A stretch of DNA of 64,000 nucleotides from Ktedonobacteria bacterium brp13 (GCA_015099395.1 AP024096.1:1426001-1490000), one strand, 5' to 3'; positions 53,681-62,172 are shown, numbered from the stretch's first letter. Notes: generated by a model not told the origin, from the letters alone. Made by a program: numbers and translations.

Positions 53681-54637
53681 ATGGAACAACGAACACTGGG
53701 TACGAGTGGCATTCAGGTCAGTGCTATAGGGTTAGGGTGTATGAGTCTTGGCGGTTGGGCTTACGGAGCATTTCCGGAAACCGATGAGGCTGTCCGCCTG
53801 GTGCAACATGCGCTAGATCAAGGTATCACATTCCTCGACACCGCCGATGTCTACGGACCATTCACGAGTGAGGAGATCGTCGGACGTGCTATCAAGGGCC
53901 GTCGAGAGCACGTCGTTGTGGCTACAAAGGGTGGTTTTGTAGTCACTGATCCTTCTACGCATGCCCTGGGTAAAGATGGCTCTCCGGCACACTTGAAGGC
54001 CGCATGTGATGCCTCGCTACGTCGGCTCGGCATCGAGACGATCGATCTCTACCAGTTGCATCGACCTGATCCGCAGGTGCCTATCGAAGAGAGTGTTCAG
54101 GCGCTCTCTGAACTGGTTGCAGCTGGAAAAGTTCGGGCCATTGGTCTTTCGGAGTGTGATCTTCCCACACTTGTACGCGCTAGCAAGGTCCATCCTATTG
54201 CGACCCTGCAATCTGAGCTTTCTCTCTGGACGCGTGACGTGTTGGCCGAGATTCTACCCTGGTGCCAGGCACATGGGGTCGCTTTTCTGCCATTTGCGCC
54301 ATTGGGCCGTGGTTTTTTGACCGGGCGCTACCGCTCCGCAAGCCAGTTCGACTCCAACGACTTCCGTTCAGGGCTACCTCGCTTTAAACAGGAAGCGCTG
54401 GCCCAGAATCTTGGTATTGTTGAGCAGGTTGAGGAGATCGCACGTCGTCACAACGCTACGCCTGGGCAAGTTGCCCTTGCCTGGGTGCTGTCGTTGGGGG
54501 ACAATGTTATTCCCATTCCAGGGACGAAACATCTCTCATACCTGGAGGAGAACATCGGTGCAGCTTCTTTAGTCTTGACTTCAGAAGATCTTGCGCAGTT
54601 AAATAATCTTCCCTCTCCCGTTGGGGCTCGCTATTAG
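53681..54637 (+). CDS. Aldo/keto reductase, second of a tandem pair
   Basis: A 318-residue relative of the preceding gene. The tetrad lies in FLDTADVYGPFTSEEIVG, VVVATKG and [16 protein letters not shown]; the cofactor segment is IPGTKHLSYLEENIGA. A frame open from 53519 overlaps the first reductase, but ATG 53681 with AAAGGA upstream matches the family start (MEQRTLGTSGIQVSAIGLG). It has diverged well from its neighbour, so the duplication is old. It ends just before a hairpin. Confidence 0.93.
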   Translation: MEQRTLGTSGIQVSAIGLGCMSLGGWAYGAFPETDEAVRLVQHALDQGITFLDTADVYGPFTSEEIVGRAIKGRREHVVVATKGGFVVTDPSTHALGKDGSPAHLKAACDASLRRLGIETIDLYQLHRPDPQVPIEESVQALSELVAAGKVRAIGLSECDLPTLVRASKVHPIATLQSELSLWTRDVLAEILPWCQAHGVAFLPFAPLGRGFLTGRYRSASQFDSNDFRSGLPRFKQEALAQNLGIVEQVEEIARRHNATPGQVALAWVLSLGDNVIPIPGTKHLSYLEENIGAASLVLTSEDLAQLNNLPSPVGARY

Positions 54638-54647
54638 TGGCGTGATG

Positions 54648-54681
54648 GAGGGATGAAACTCATCCATGGGTTGCATCCCTC
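54648..54681 (+). terminator. Hairpin after the aldo/keto reductase pair
   Basis: GAGGGATG (54648-54655) pairs with CATCCCTC (54674-54681), 10 bases after the stop of the second reductase. Confidence 0.5.
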
Positions 54682-54688
54682 TAGTAGC

Positions 54689-54761
54689 TGTGCTCATCGA
54701 TTTTAGCGTATACTAAGCGTAACAAAAACGTGTACAGAAGGCATTCATAACGATGAGCACA
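54689..54761. repeat. Separated inverted repeat upstream of the MFS gene
   Basis: TGTGCTCATCG (54689-54699) is repeated in inverse at 54751-54761, 51 bases apart and perfect. It may be two sites for one regulator flanking the promoter of the MFS gene, or a weak cruciform. Confidence 0.45.
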
Positions 54762-54931
54762 CGCAGTCCCTGCTAACTTGCAGCTAGCCTTTTCTCCTTT
54801 ACATACGGAGATTTATCACGAGCGGCAATCGTCGGTCGTGGTATTTGTATACGCGCTCCTCCCTCTTCTGAATAAAATTTCACTTTTTCACTGATTTTCA
54901 TTCAGAGTTATTCAGAGGAGGAGTTCGCTCA

Positions 54932-56206
54932 ATGTTCTGCAAGAATATTCTTCACTCGCCAGTAAGCCAGCCGAGAGCAATCGCACGTATGCGGATGACC
55001 CTGCTTAGCTTTGGCTTATTCGACGAAATTATCACCGGTTTACCTGTCGTTGGCCTGCCCTTGCTGCGTGATCACCTGGGGCTCAGCTACGAACAGATTG
55101 GCTTGCTGTTTGCTGTTGGTGGTTGTTCAGCGATGGTATTGGAGCCAATTATCAATGTACTGAGCGATCACGATTCCAAACGTTGGTGGATTCTCGGCGG
55201 ACTGTTTTGTCTGATCCTGAGCTTTGTGATGGCAGCTTCGACCTCCAGTTATAGTATTTTGCTCCTGGTTTTTGCGCTCTATTATCCTGCTATTGGGACC
55301 GCCGTCGGACTTGCTGAAGCTACGCTTATTGATGCTGATCCAGCTAGTAGCGTCGCGACAATGACTCGTTGGACTATGCTCGCTAGCATCGGAGATATTC
55401 TCGCGCCGTTGCTCGTTACTGGCCTGGTGAGCCTTCATCAGGGGTGGTCATCGCTCTGCTGGTTGGCAGCCTGCCTGTGGATAGGCTTATGCCTGCTTAC
55501 GGCTGTGCAACCATTTCCCAGGCAAGTTGCTGAGGAAAGTGAGCCGACTTTGGCAGGCGCAACAACCGAGCAGGTTTCGGAAAAAAGTAGAGCGAATACC
55601 TGGAGAACCCTGAGCCAGGCAGTACGCAATCCTCGGTTGTTGCGCTGGGGTCTGCTTGCTTTGATTCCAACCATGGTGGATGAAGTGCTACTTGGCTTTG
55701 TTGCGCTCTATCTGCATGATATCCTTCACGCCAGCGAGTCAACCATTGGTTTGCTGCTCGCAGGCACTCTATTGAGTTCTTTGCTTGGGTTGGCGCTGCT
55801 CGATCGCCTATCATGGTTGAGGTGGGTCGCGCACCAGTCTCCTCATCGTCTGCTCGCTGGGATGGCTGTAGCGGTCCTGGCAGGTATGTTCTTGCTGTTG
55901 ACGACACACGTGATCTGGCAGGCGGGACTGGCTCTAGGTGTGGTTGGACTGGGGTCCGCCGGTTGGTATCCCATTGCCCAGGCTCAGACCTATGCGCAGT
56001 TGCCAGGTCGTTCAAGCCTGGTCCGTGCTATTACCGGCCTGGGTGCTCCTTTCGATACTGCCTTGCCTGCCATAGTAGGTTTTCTGTCCGCTCGCTTTGG
56101 TCTGCTGGCCGGACTAACACTCCTGGGATGCGCTCCATTACTGATGCTGCTGGCGTTGATTGGTTATGTTCCCACATTACAGAAACAGGAAACCAGTTTA
56201 GAGTAA
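54932..56206 (+). CDS. Major facilitator superfamily transporter
   Basis: A 424-residue permease with 12 predicted helices in two halves separated by a charged loop at about residues 195-225. The first half contains LLSFGLFDEIITGLPVVGLPLL and LLVFALYYPAIGTAVGLAEA, the second RLLRWGLLALIPTMVDEVLLG and GLGSAGWYPIAQAQTYAQLPG. The overall pattern is that of drug- or sugar-efflux MFS proteins, but the substrate cannot be told. GAGGAGG precedes the ATG. The gene stands alone, flanked by inverted repeats. Confidence 0.88.
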   Translation: MFCKNILHSPVSQPRAIARMRMTLLSFGLFDEIITGLPVVGLPLLRDHLGLSYEQIGLLFAVGGCSAMVLEPIINVLSDHDSKRWWILGGLFCLILSFVMAASTSSYSILLLVFALYYPAIGTAVGLAEATLIDADPASSVATMTRWTMLASIGDILAPLLVTGLVSLHQGWSSLCWLAACLWIGLCLLTAVQPFPRQVAEESEPTLAGATTEQVSEKSRANTWRTLSQAVRNPRLLRWGLLALIPTMVDEVLLGFVALYLHDILHASESTIGLLLAGTLLSSLLGLALLDRLSWLRWVAHQSPHRLLAGMAVAVLAGMFLLLTTHVIWQAGLALGVVGLGSAGWYPIAQAQTYAQLPGRSSLVRAITGLGAPFDTALPAIVGFLSARFGLLAGLTLLGCAPLLMLLALIGYVPTLQKQETSLE

Positions 56207-56348
56207 TGTTGTTGTCTATAGTAAATGATCTACGGTAGTGCTTATAGTCTTGCTTGCACGTTCCCATTCGCGAACCTGAGTGCTGACCTACCAGGTACAA
56301 GATTCGCTCATGGGAACACGCAAGCCTGTTAGCTGGGGCCATTATTTA

Positions 56349-57218
56349 TTATTGGAAGTAACTGTATGCGATCCGTGCAATTTCAGAACTTACTGCCCAC
56401 CGATTTTGGAGGCGTGTCCAACGTCGCTCCATAGGAGGAAGATTGCTATCAAGGTGGCATTCCAGCAAGAGTTTTTCCAGGTCAAGAATGGCGAGCCCCG
56501 ACCCGCTACCATCCCAGTCGATGAAAACCACCTGGTCGGCCTTTGTCTGGACGGCATTGGCTGCCCATCCATCGGCATGAATAATCGTCATCGGCAGGTC
56601 CGGGCACGCTGCAATCTGTTCGAAGGTGTGACGAAAAGCAGCGTGGAGAGAGACCCATTCCACTGGAAGCAGATGCTCAATAGACGCCAGATGTGCCAGA
56701 CCATTGGAAAGAGCATATTCTGGGTACCAGTTGGACTTGCCAATTGGCGGCTGAGCAAGAGCCACACGGTCTGTACTTAAAGTATGCAGATGCCCAAGTG
56801 CGGCACCCATCAGGCGTAGTTGTTCGAGCGTTGGTTGGAGCACTGTTCCTTCGATAAACGTAGTGATGAGGATGCACCATGTATCCGTTCTGGCAATCAA
56901 CTGTCCGTTGCGCGTCCAAAGCACCCGAGGTGCAGGATAGTCGTGCTCTTCGAGGCTGGCAAGCGTGGTCGCTCGTGTAAGCAGCCATTCTGTAATATCG
57001 TGCGTGCTCCAGGGATAGAAGTATTGAAACCAATCGAGCATAGGACGATCACGACGATACGCCCGAGCAATCCAGTGCTTTCCAGTTACATTCTGTATCT
57101 TATACACCAGATATCCTTCCACGTCGGACCCAGAGAGCTGTTTAAGATCTTCAACATCTAGAGCATAGTGTTCATGCAGAAGTGCTGCGAAAAATGCTGT
57201 TTTGTTCATGATGCTCAT
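56349..57218 (-). CDS. Aminoglycoside-phosphotransferase-family kinase
   Basis: A 289-residue protein of the APH/choline-kinase fold. ITTFIEGTVL is the hinge, IIHADGWAANAV near residue 220 the catalytic loop (HxDxxxxN), and VFIDWDGSGSGLAILDL near 240 the metal-binding aspartate motif. The C-terminal helical subdomain stops after about 40 residues; relatives usually have about 320-350 residues, so the end may have been shortened (RIAYSYFQ then TAA). The phosphate acceptor is unknown; most family members act on small metabolites, not antibiotics. It is convergent with the MFS transporter gene upstream. Confidence 0.82.
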   Translation of the reverse strand: MSIMNKTAFFAALLHEHYALDVEDLKQLSGSDVEGYLVYKIQNVTGKHWIARAYRRDRPMLDWFQYFYPWSTHDITEWLLTRATTLASLEEHDYPAPRVLWTRNGQLIARTDTWCILITTFIEGTVLQPTLEQLRLMGAALGHLHTLSTDRVALAQPPIGKSNWYPEYALSNGLAHLASIEHLLPVEWVSLHAAFRHTFEQIAACPDLPMTIIHADGWAANAVQTKADQVVFIDWDGSGSGLAILDLEKLLLECHLDSNLPPMERRWTRLQNRWAVSSEIARIAYSYFQ

Positions 57219-57436
57219 CCCCTTTCCTGTATGTTGAGAGCATACCTGAACATATATGCAAACACATCGCCCATACGACCGATGTATACCGCTAGACAGC
57301 TATGATATGCTAAAGGCAGAGAAGGATATCTATGCCTGTTGGATCTGTTAATATATTTTAATTAAGTAGACTTCATCTGCTGCTTGATCTTCTGATTGTT
57401 CTCTCCAGAGACGAAATGCAGAAAGGTACACTCATC

Positions 57437-57694
57437 ATGGACGACGAATATCGAAGGCGTATAGTTAGTTTAGAAGCTCGTATGAACCGGATCGAAGCGA
57501 TAATGCAGGCGCTGGTCTTCCGCCTGGACATCAATCCGGCAGAGCTCGTGCCGCTGGAGCCGGCACAGCCCCCAATGCCGCCAGCTATTCGCGAGGCATT
57601 GCTAGCGGGCAATAAAATTAAAGCAATCAAACTTTACCGTGTTTTTTATGATGTTGGCTTAAAAGAGGCCAAAGCAGCCATAGACGCGATGTAG
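57437..57694 (+). CDS. Small protein with a ribosomal L7/L12 C-terminal-like domain
   Basis: An 85-residue protein. The N-terminal half has a helix RRRIVSLEARMNRIEAIMQAL and a proline-rich linker (PLEPAQPPMPP). The C-terminal part AGNKIKAIKLYRVFYDVG followed by LKEAKAAIDAM closely follows the L7/L12 C-terminal domain (KIxVIKxVRxxTGLGLKEAKxxV). Such proteins occur in actinobacteria and Chloroflexota outside the ribosome and have no known role. ATG 57416 is an alternative start; neither has a strong ribosome site. The stop is one base before a miniature transposon. Confidence 0.75.
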   Translation: MDDEYRRRIVSLEARMNRIEAIMQALVFRLDINPAELVPLEPAQPPMPPAIREALLAGNKIKAIKLYRVFYDVGLKEAKAAIDAM

Positions 57695-57695
57695 T

Positions 57696-57939
57696 CACAG
57701 GGCAATCGCATCTAATTAACTCCATCCAGAACGCGCAAAAGACCAGAATGATGATATCCCGTAATTGATGCCGCTTGGTTCGCTCCATCCGAGGGTCTTC
57801 CACTTGCGCAAACAGACTTTCCAGATCTCGTCGGTCGTTCTCCTCCATCTCGTGGCCTCCCGCTTTTTTGGCGTATTTTATCACCTCCTCTTCCTGTCTT
57901 TTATCGTTGTTGAGCTTATTTAGATGCGATTGCCCTGTG
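57696..57939. mobile_element. Miniature element with ISAs1-type transposase relic
   Basis: A 244-base element bounded by perfect 20-base inverted repeats (CACAGGGCAATCGCATCTAA at 57696-57715 and its reverse complement at 57920-57939). Inside, on the minus strand, are a leader and the first codons of a transposase (see the pseudogene at 57698-57848) fused to the terminal region. It is therefore an internal-deletion derivative of a full element and would need a transposase in trans. A second copy of the ends is at 60893-60978. No clear target duplication is seen. Confidence 0.85.
57698..57848 (-). pseudogene. ISAs1-family transposase N-terminal fragment
   Basis: Translation from ATG 57848 gives LESLFAQVEDPRMERTKRH followed by QLRDIIIL, the DDE_Tnp_1-associated N-terminal domain of ISAs1-type transposases (VxDPRxxRxxxHxLxDIL). 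It then jumps to CAFWMELIRCDCPV, which is encoded by the element end. The catalytic DDE domain is deleted. The last residues recur as FWMGLIRCDCPG in the second element. Confidence 0.75.
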
Positions 57940-57991
57940 CTGCACCTCTATTAGGAAGAACCCATAAGCACCATGCATGCCAGGGTAGTAT

Positions 57992-58030
57992 GTGCGAAGG
58001 AATGCGCTCGTCATCCTCTTTCCTTCGCAC
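57992..58030. terminator. Hairpin before the PP2C gene
   Basis: GTGCGAAGGA (57992-58001) and TCCTTCGCAC (58021-58030) form a perfect 10-base stem with a 19-base loop in the gap between the miniature element and the phosphatase gene. Confidence 0.45.
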
Positions 58031-58105
58031 TGCAGCACATGTCTTTTTGGGTGAAGATAGCGCCAGTCAATTAGACGACCGGTAGAGAGCGTAAAGCAGA
58101 AGACG

Positions 58106-58954
58106 ATGGAAACGAAGAGAGAAACTCCTCCTGGATATTTGAAACACTTCCTTATTACCAGTGCAAACCGGGCACGAGACCAGCGGAGCCAGAGCGAAGA
58201 TTATTTCCTGGTTGATTCTCACACGGGACTGCTGGGTGTCTTTGACTCGGTTGGTGGGCGCGATCAGGGGCGATTGGTTTCTCATCTGGCAGGCAAGACA
58301 ATTGCAGCAGCATGGCAATGCCTCTCACCTGCACAGCGCCAGGGATCGCCAGCACAGCTGGAAGCCTCTTTGCAAGTGTTGATACGACAGGCAGATACCG
58401 CGATTGCCTCCCTCGTGATCCCACAAGCCCAGAGACGACCAGCGACGACCTCCGCCCTGAGTGTGCTTTCATGGCAAGCCCAAGAAGCGTATGTGACCAT
58501 TGCCCACATTGGAGATAGTCGGGTCTATCTCTTGCGTGAAGGACAATCGCTCCAATGCCTCACTCAGGATAACGGCTATTTTCCCTTTGCGGTTCGGCAT
58601 GGGCGACTGACCAGGGAAGAGGCCTTGCGGATCGAACAAGCAGAAAACGCCAGTGATCTATCGCCAGAAGATCAGGCGCACTTCGCCCGAAGAAATAAAA
58701 TTATGTGTGCGGTGGGGTGGACAGACTTTCCTCATATTCAGATGCATTCCCTGGCTCTCATGCCGGGAGATTGTGTATTGCTGTGTACAGATGGCGTTCA
58801 TGACAATCTCACCGATCAGGAGATCGAAGAGGTGTTGCGAGGATCAGTTGAAGCAAGCGCCCAACGCCTGGTAAGCGCGGCATATCATCGCTCACAGCAG
58901 ACCCATTTGCGCGCAAAGCCCGATAATATCAGCGCCATTATTGCTCAACACTGA
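58106..58954 (+). CDS. PP2C-family serine/threonine phosphatase
   Basis: A 282-residue protein of the PPM fold. The metal-binding motif is GVFDSVGG near residue 47 (usually DGMGG; the aspartate is kept, the first glycine is serine). ATTSALSVL, IAHIGDSRVYLLR near 133, LLCTDGVHDNL near 233 and KPDNISAII near 272 complete the family set, including the two other metal aspartates. It probably dephosphorylates Ser/Thr-phosphoproteins in the cytoplasm. No kinase gene is adjacent. It is convergent with the hydrolase gene. Confidence 0.9.
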   Translation: METKRETPPGYLKHFLITSANRARDQRSQSEDYFLVDSHTGLLGVFDSVGGRDQGRLVSHLAGKTIAAAWQCLSPAQRQGSPAQLEASLQVLIRQADTAIASLVIPQAQRRPATTSALSVLSWQAQEAYVTIAHIGDSRVYLLREGQSLQCLTQDNGYFPFAVRHGRLTREEALRIEQAENASDLSPEDQAHFARRNKIMCAVGWTDFPHIQMHSLALMPGDCVLLCTDGVHDNLTDQEIEEVLRGSVEASAQRLVSAAYHRSQQTHLRAKPDNISAIIAQH

Positions 58955-59035
58955 TGAGTTTGGGCCAGCTTCCCAGGCAGTTCTCGACTACACCACCGAT
59001 AAAAGTATGCAACTCGTTCTCCGTAACTTTGGTGC

Positions 59036-60058
59036 TTACTTTTCGGAGCACCACTCGTCTGCGAGAGCAATGAGTTCTTGCTGAAACTTTTCCGGCTCCT
59101 CGATATTGACCATGTGGGCCGATTGCTCGAACCAGATCAGCTTCTTACAGGGAGCACGCAGCGTTGTGCTGAACGCTTCAACAAGGACAGCAGGTGCGAC
59201 GTAGTCATATCTTCCTGCGAAGAAAAAAACGGGAATGGAAATCTCTGGTATTTCGTGAAGAAAATTCACGGCCATAAGCTCGTCCAACATTAATCCCGTT
59301 GAAAACCTGACGCCCCGGATAAAGCTCATGATATCCCCGATTGAATATTCGCGTGCTGCGAGAAGGAGGGAGAGAACTCTTCCCATACCCATCAAATGCA
59401 TGTCACCTTTGTAATGGGAGAGCCATCTGCGCTGGACAAAAAGGCCGTTTTTCTTGTAGGGGGGAGCGCCAATGTTCTCAAGGGCGCGTATGGCCTTCCT
59501 GTTGTTCTCCTTGCGAGCACAGTCCAGAACATATTGGTAGGAGAGATCTTCGCAGCGTTTTGCATCGACGATCTGCCCCATCCCAACTACCGCATACAGG
59601 AGATCGGGACGTGCCGCCGCAACTTTCATTGCCAGGATACTCCCCCATGAGTGTCCTACCAGAAGAACCTTCTTCTGACCGAAGCGTGCGAGCAGGAGTT
59701 CGATTAAAGCAATCGTATCCTTCACAAATTGTTCAATCGTCATAGTCTCGGGATTGGGGCCCGGTCTGAAGGATTTGCCTGCGCCGCGCTGGTCCCAGTT
59801 CACACAGACAAAGTGGTTTTCCAGTTCCTTCATGGTGACATGTGCCACCCCCATTTCTGCACTGCCGGGTCCTCCGTGCAGGAAGAGCAGTACAGGCATT
59901 GAAACATCTTGTCCGCGTATGAGGAGCCACTGCGGATATCCGTTGAGTTCGATTCTTTTTAACTCGGCAATTCCGTTCGGTGTTCCTATCGGAGGAGTAA
60001 ACGCTCTGCCTGATCGCATAATTGATCCGAGGAAGCTGGTAATTATGTTTGATGACAT
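59036..60058 (-). CDS. Alpha/beta-fold hydrolase, prolyl-aminopeptidase-like
   Basis: A 340-residue hydrolase. The oxyanion motif HGGPGSAE is near residue 60, NWDQRGAGKS near 88, the nucleophile elbow GHSWGS near 138 with the catalytic serine, and the acid/histidine pair in FAGRYDYVAP and FEQSAHMVNIEEPEKF near the end. The HGGPG and DQRGAGKS motifs are typical of proline iminopeptidase-like (peptidase S33) proteins. The frame opens at 60130; ATG 60058 is preferred. It lies 120 bases after a TetR-type gene on the same strand, which probably controls it. Confidence 0.9.
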   Translation of the reverse strand: MSSNIITSFLGSIMRSGRAFTPPIGTPNGIAELKRIELNGYPQWLLIRGQDVSMPVLLFLHGGPGSAEMGVAHVTMKELENHFVCVNWDQRGAGKSFRPGPNPETMTIEQFVKDTIALIELLLARFGQKKVLLVGHSWGSILAMKVAAARPDLLYAVVGMGQIVDAKRCEDLSYQYVLDCARKENNRKAIRALENIGAPPYKKNGLFVQRRWLSHYKGDMHLMGMGRVLSLLLAAREYSIGDIMSFIRGVRFSTGLMLDELMAVNFLHEIPEISIPVFFFAGRYDYVAPAVLVEAFSTTLRAPCKKLIWFEQSAHMVNIEEPEKFQQELIALADEWCSEK

Positions 60059-60178
60059 CTTTTCTTCTCTCCTTTGCTCTGCTGCGCTACTTCCCAGTAC
60101 GCACCGTGTGAGCGGTAAAAATTCTCTCATGATGATTAATATACAAATATGAATGTATGTTAAAAAGATAAAAAAAGA

Positions 60179-60820
60179 TCAGGAGCAGATAGTGATGCCC
60201 CTCAAGTATGTATATGCAAGAGCATCGGCGACCTCTTTCAGAGAGAAAGTCTTCGAGCTTTGCAGCCAGACCACGAGGAGGCCATTGATCAGGGCATTAA
60301 ATGCCAGGGCCGTTACCTGGATATCCAGGTCAGCGCGAAACTCGCCCGAAGCGATACCTGCATGGAAGATCTGTTCCAATTGCTGTGCAAAAGCGAGTGT
60401 TCCCTGATATTTTTGTGTTAATCCCTCACCCTGCACGTCTATAATGCCAGGTTCCGACTTAAAGAGCGTCAGTTCAATCGTTGCTTGAAAGGTCTTATCT
60501 TCCTCGATATACTCTAGTAATCGCTTGATCAGATGATGCAGCGTTTCCGTCGGTGAATAGCCCGCTGATGAAATCTCTCCAAGAAGCTGAAAAGGTTTCT
60601 GAGATCCTTGCGCCAGTAGTGTTCGGTACAGTTCGGCTTTTCCCTGGAAATGCCAGTAGATAGCTCCACGTGTCACTCCAGCTTCTTTGGCGATATCCTC
60701 AAGTGTACTAGCTGTATATCCTTGCCTGCTAAACACGTGCAGTGCAGCCCGCAACACATTCTCTCGTGTGAACATAGTTGCTTCTTTTGTCCTACGAATG
60801 ACGCCTCTCCTTCCTAGCAT
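60179..60820 (-). CDS. TetR/AcrR-family transcriptional repressor
   Basis: A protein of about 210 residues. The helix-turn-helix runs NVLRAALHVFSRQGYTASTL then EDIAKEAGVTRGAIYWHF, both textbook TetR/AcrR. The C-terminal ligand domain includes LLEYIEEDKTFQATIELTLF and FNALINGLLVVWLQ. The start is uncertain: ATG 60832 and 60820 lie within the operator and have no ribosome site. ATG 60775 would cut off RRTKEAT, a segment that matches the AcrR N-terminus. The only good site (GGAAGGAG) points to an ATT at 60802. It probably represses itself and the hydrolase gene downstream. Confidence 0.87.
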   Translation of the reverse strand: MLGRRGVIRRTKEATMFTRENVLRAALHVFSRQGYTASTLEDIAKEAGVTRGAIYWHFQGKAELYRTLLAQGSQKPFQLLGEISSAGYSPTETLHHLIKRLLEYIEEDKTFQATIELTLFKSEPGIIDVQGEGLTQKYQGTLAFAQQLEQIFHAGIASGEFRADLDIQVTALAFNALINGLLVVWLQSSKTFSLKEVADALAYTYLRGITICS

Positions 60821-60852
60821 AGAAACATACAAACATGTATGTTTCTATGCTA
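60815..60852. promoter_or_regulatory. Perfect TetR-type operator palindrome
   Basis: TAGCATAGAAACATAC (60815-60830) and GTATGTTTCTATGCTA (60837-60852) are exact reverse complements around a 6-base centre. It lies at the 5' end of the TetR gene, as expected for an AcrR/TetR operator; the inner core ACATACAAACATGTATGT resembles AcrR sites. Confidence 0.85.
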
Positions 60853-60892
60853 ACAGAAAAAGAGTGATTGGTCAAGAGAGTGTGTTCGGGTG

Positions 60893-60978
60893 CAGGGCAA
60901 TCGCATCTCAAAACTGGATGGGACACCTCTTAATCTTCAGCGCATTTTGGATGGGGTTAATTAGATGCGATTGCCCTG
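60893..60978. mobile_element. Second miniature element of the same family, 86 bases
   Basis: The ends CAGGGCAATCGCATCT (60893-60908) and its inverse up to 60978 match the element at 57696-57939. The right side, read in reverse, also shares the inner sequence ATTAACnCCATCCAnAA and GCGC. Only 86 bases remain, with no transposase start. It lies in the opposite orientation, just upstream of the broken phosphotransferase gene. Confidence 0.8.
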
Positions 60979-61033
60979 GAAGTAGTCATACACAATTTGA
61001 CATCATGCAGATATGTAAGTATAAGGATGATGT

Positions 61034-61594
61034 ATGACCCCTCGGGACTTGACGATGATGCTTTCTCAAGCGGGCGCTCTTCAACGAGGAAGCGTCATCG
61101 AGGTACACACAACCGAAAATGGAGCTTTCAATTCGCATGTTCACCATCTCATGGTGAGCTATTTACCAGATGCGACCCCTCCACTGCCGTCGGCCCTGGT
61201 CCTCAAGCAGAATGTGGCGACCGAGTGGGGAAGAGAAAACGGTCGTCGTGAGGTTGCGTTCTATCGACTCCTTGCGAAAGATGCGCAACGATTCCCCATG
61301 ATAATCCCGTATGTTGTGGCTAACTATGATGTGTCTACTGGAGATTCGTTGTTACTGCTCCAGGATCTCAGTGCAACCCATCATCCTCCAATGACTCGCC
61401 AACAACAGATCCAACATGAAGCCATGCCTGTTGAGACAACCTTATTGGCACTCCTGCATTACCACAGAGAGTAGTTGGCTTCCCCGGGTATCTGGGATCA
61501 GACAAATGGTTCTTCGCGTGACTACTGGTGGCCAAAACTCCAATGTTTACTGCATGCCGTACGAGATCTTGACTGTCTTAACCTGCTGCTGTAA
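61034..61594 (+). pseudogene. APH-family kinase gene with nonsense mutation and 3' loss
   Basis: The first 147 codons encode the N-lobe of a phosphotransferase of the ecdysteroid-kinase-like/APH group: GALQRGSVIEVHTTENGAF, SALVLKQNVATEW, EVAFYRLLA, and LLLLQDLS as the hinge. TAG at 61472-61474 stands where the family has a tryptophan after HYHRE, and the same frame continues with plausible protein (LASPGIWDQTNGSSRDYWWP) to TAA 61592-61594. The catalytic HxDxxxxN loop is missing. A miniature element lies 55 bases upstream. Confidence 0.75.
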
Positions 61595-61689
61595 TGTGTC
61601 TTCACACATTGAGCTGGAAACAACGAAGGTGACCGAGTCTCCTGGTGCAATACATTAATAAGCAGTTCCGATTCAGTGAGCGCGCAGAC

Positions 61690-62172
61690 TCACGGCACGA
61701 CTTGCTGGTGAGCTTCGACAAGCCAGAGCCAGGTATCGGTATCACGCGAGATATCGGTGAAGAGAGCCGCACTATCTGCGTCAATCAGGTCTGTCGCTTG
61801 CCCTATAGCGTACCGAACATGTTTGCCGAATGAGGCGAGGACCGTTGCTATGGCCTCGATATGGCCGTTTCCGTCAGTGATCTCGAGCGGATACCTTTCA
61901 AGTGACGTTCTGCGGGTGACGGCATATGCCGTGCCATCGGCGCAGCCGCCCAACTGCACAATGCGCTCGGCAAGCAGATCAACATATGCTTCAACCCCAT
62001 GAGCAATCTGGCCGAATAACTCATAGAGTATCATAAATTGTGGACCATTCACGTTCCAGTGTGCTTGTTTGGCCTGGAGCATGAGATCAATACTATCAGC
62101 CAGGCGGCGATTCAACAACTCTACCAGTTTCGTTCGCTGCTCTTCGGGAAGGCTATTGCGAGTCTTGTGCAT
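61690..62172 (-). CDS. dps: Dps-family ferritin-like DNA-protection protein
   Basis: A 160-residue Dps. The four-helix bundle contains the ferroxidase ligands: QAKQAHWNVNGPQF near residue 37 (His) and HGVEAYVDLLAERI near 60 (Asp and Glu). These are contributed across the dimer interface. The end WLWLVEAHQQ is the usual family end. It oxidises and stores iron as a 12-mer and may shield DNA in stationary phase. The frame is open to 62262, but ATG 62172 (MHKTRNSLPEEQR) fits the family start. It stands alone. Confidence 0.93.
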   Translation of the reverse strand: MHKTRNSLPEEQRTKLVELLNRRLADSIDLMLQAKQAHWNVNGPQFMILYELFGQIAHGVEAYVDLLAERIVQLGGCADGTAYAVTRRTSLERYPLEITDGNGHIEAIATVLASFGKHVRYAIGQATDLIDADSAALFTDISRDTDTWLWLVEAHQQVVP

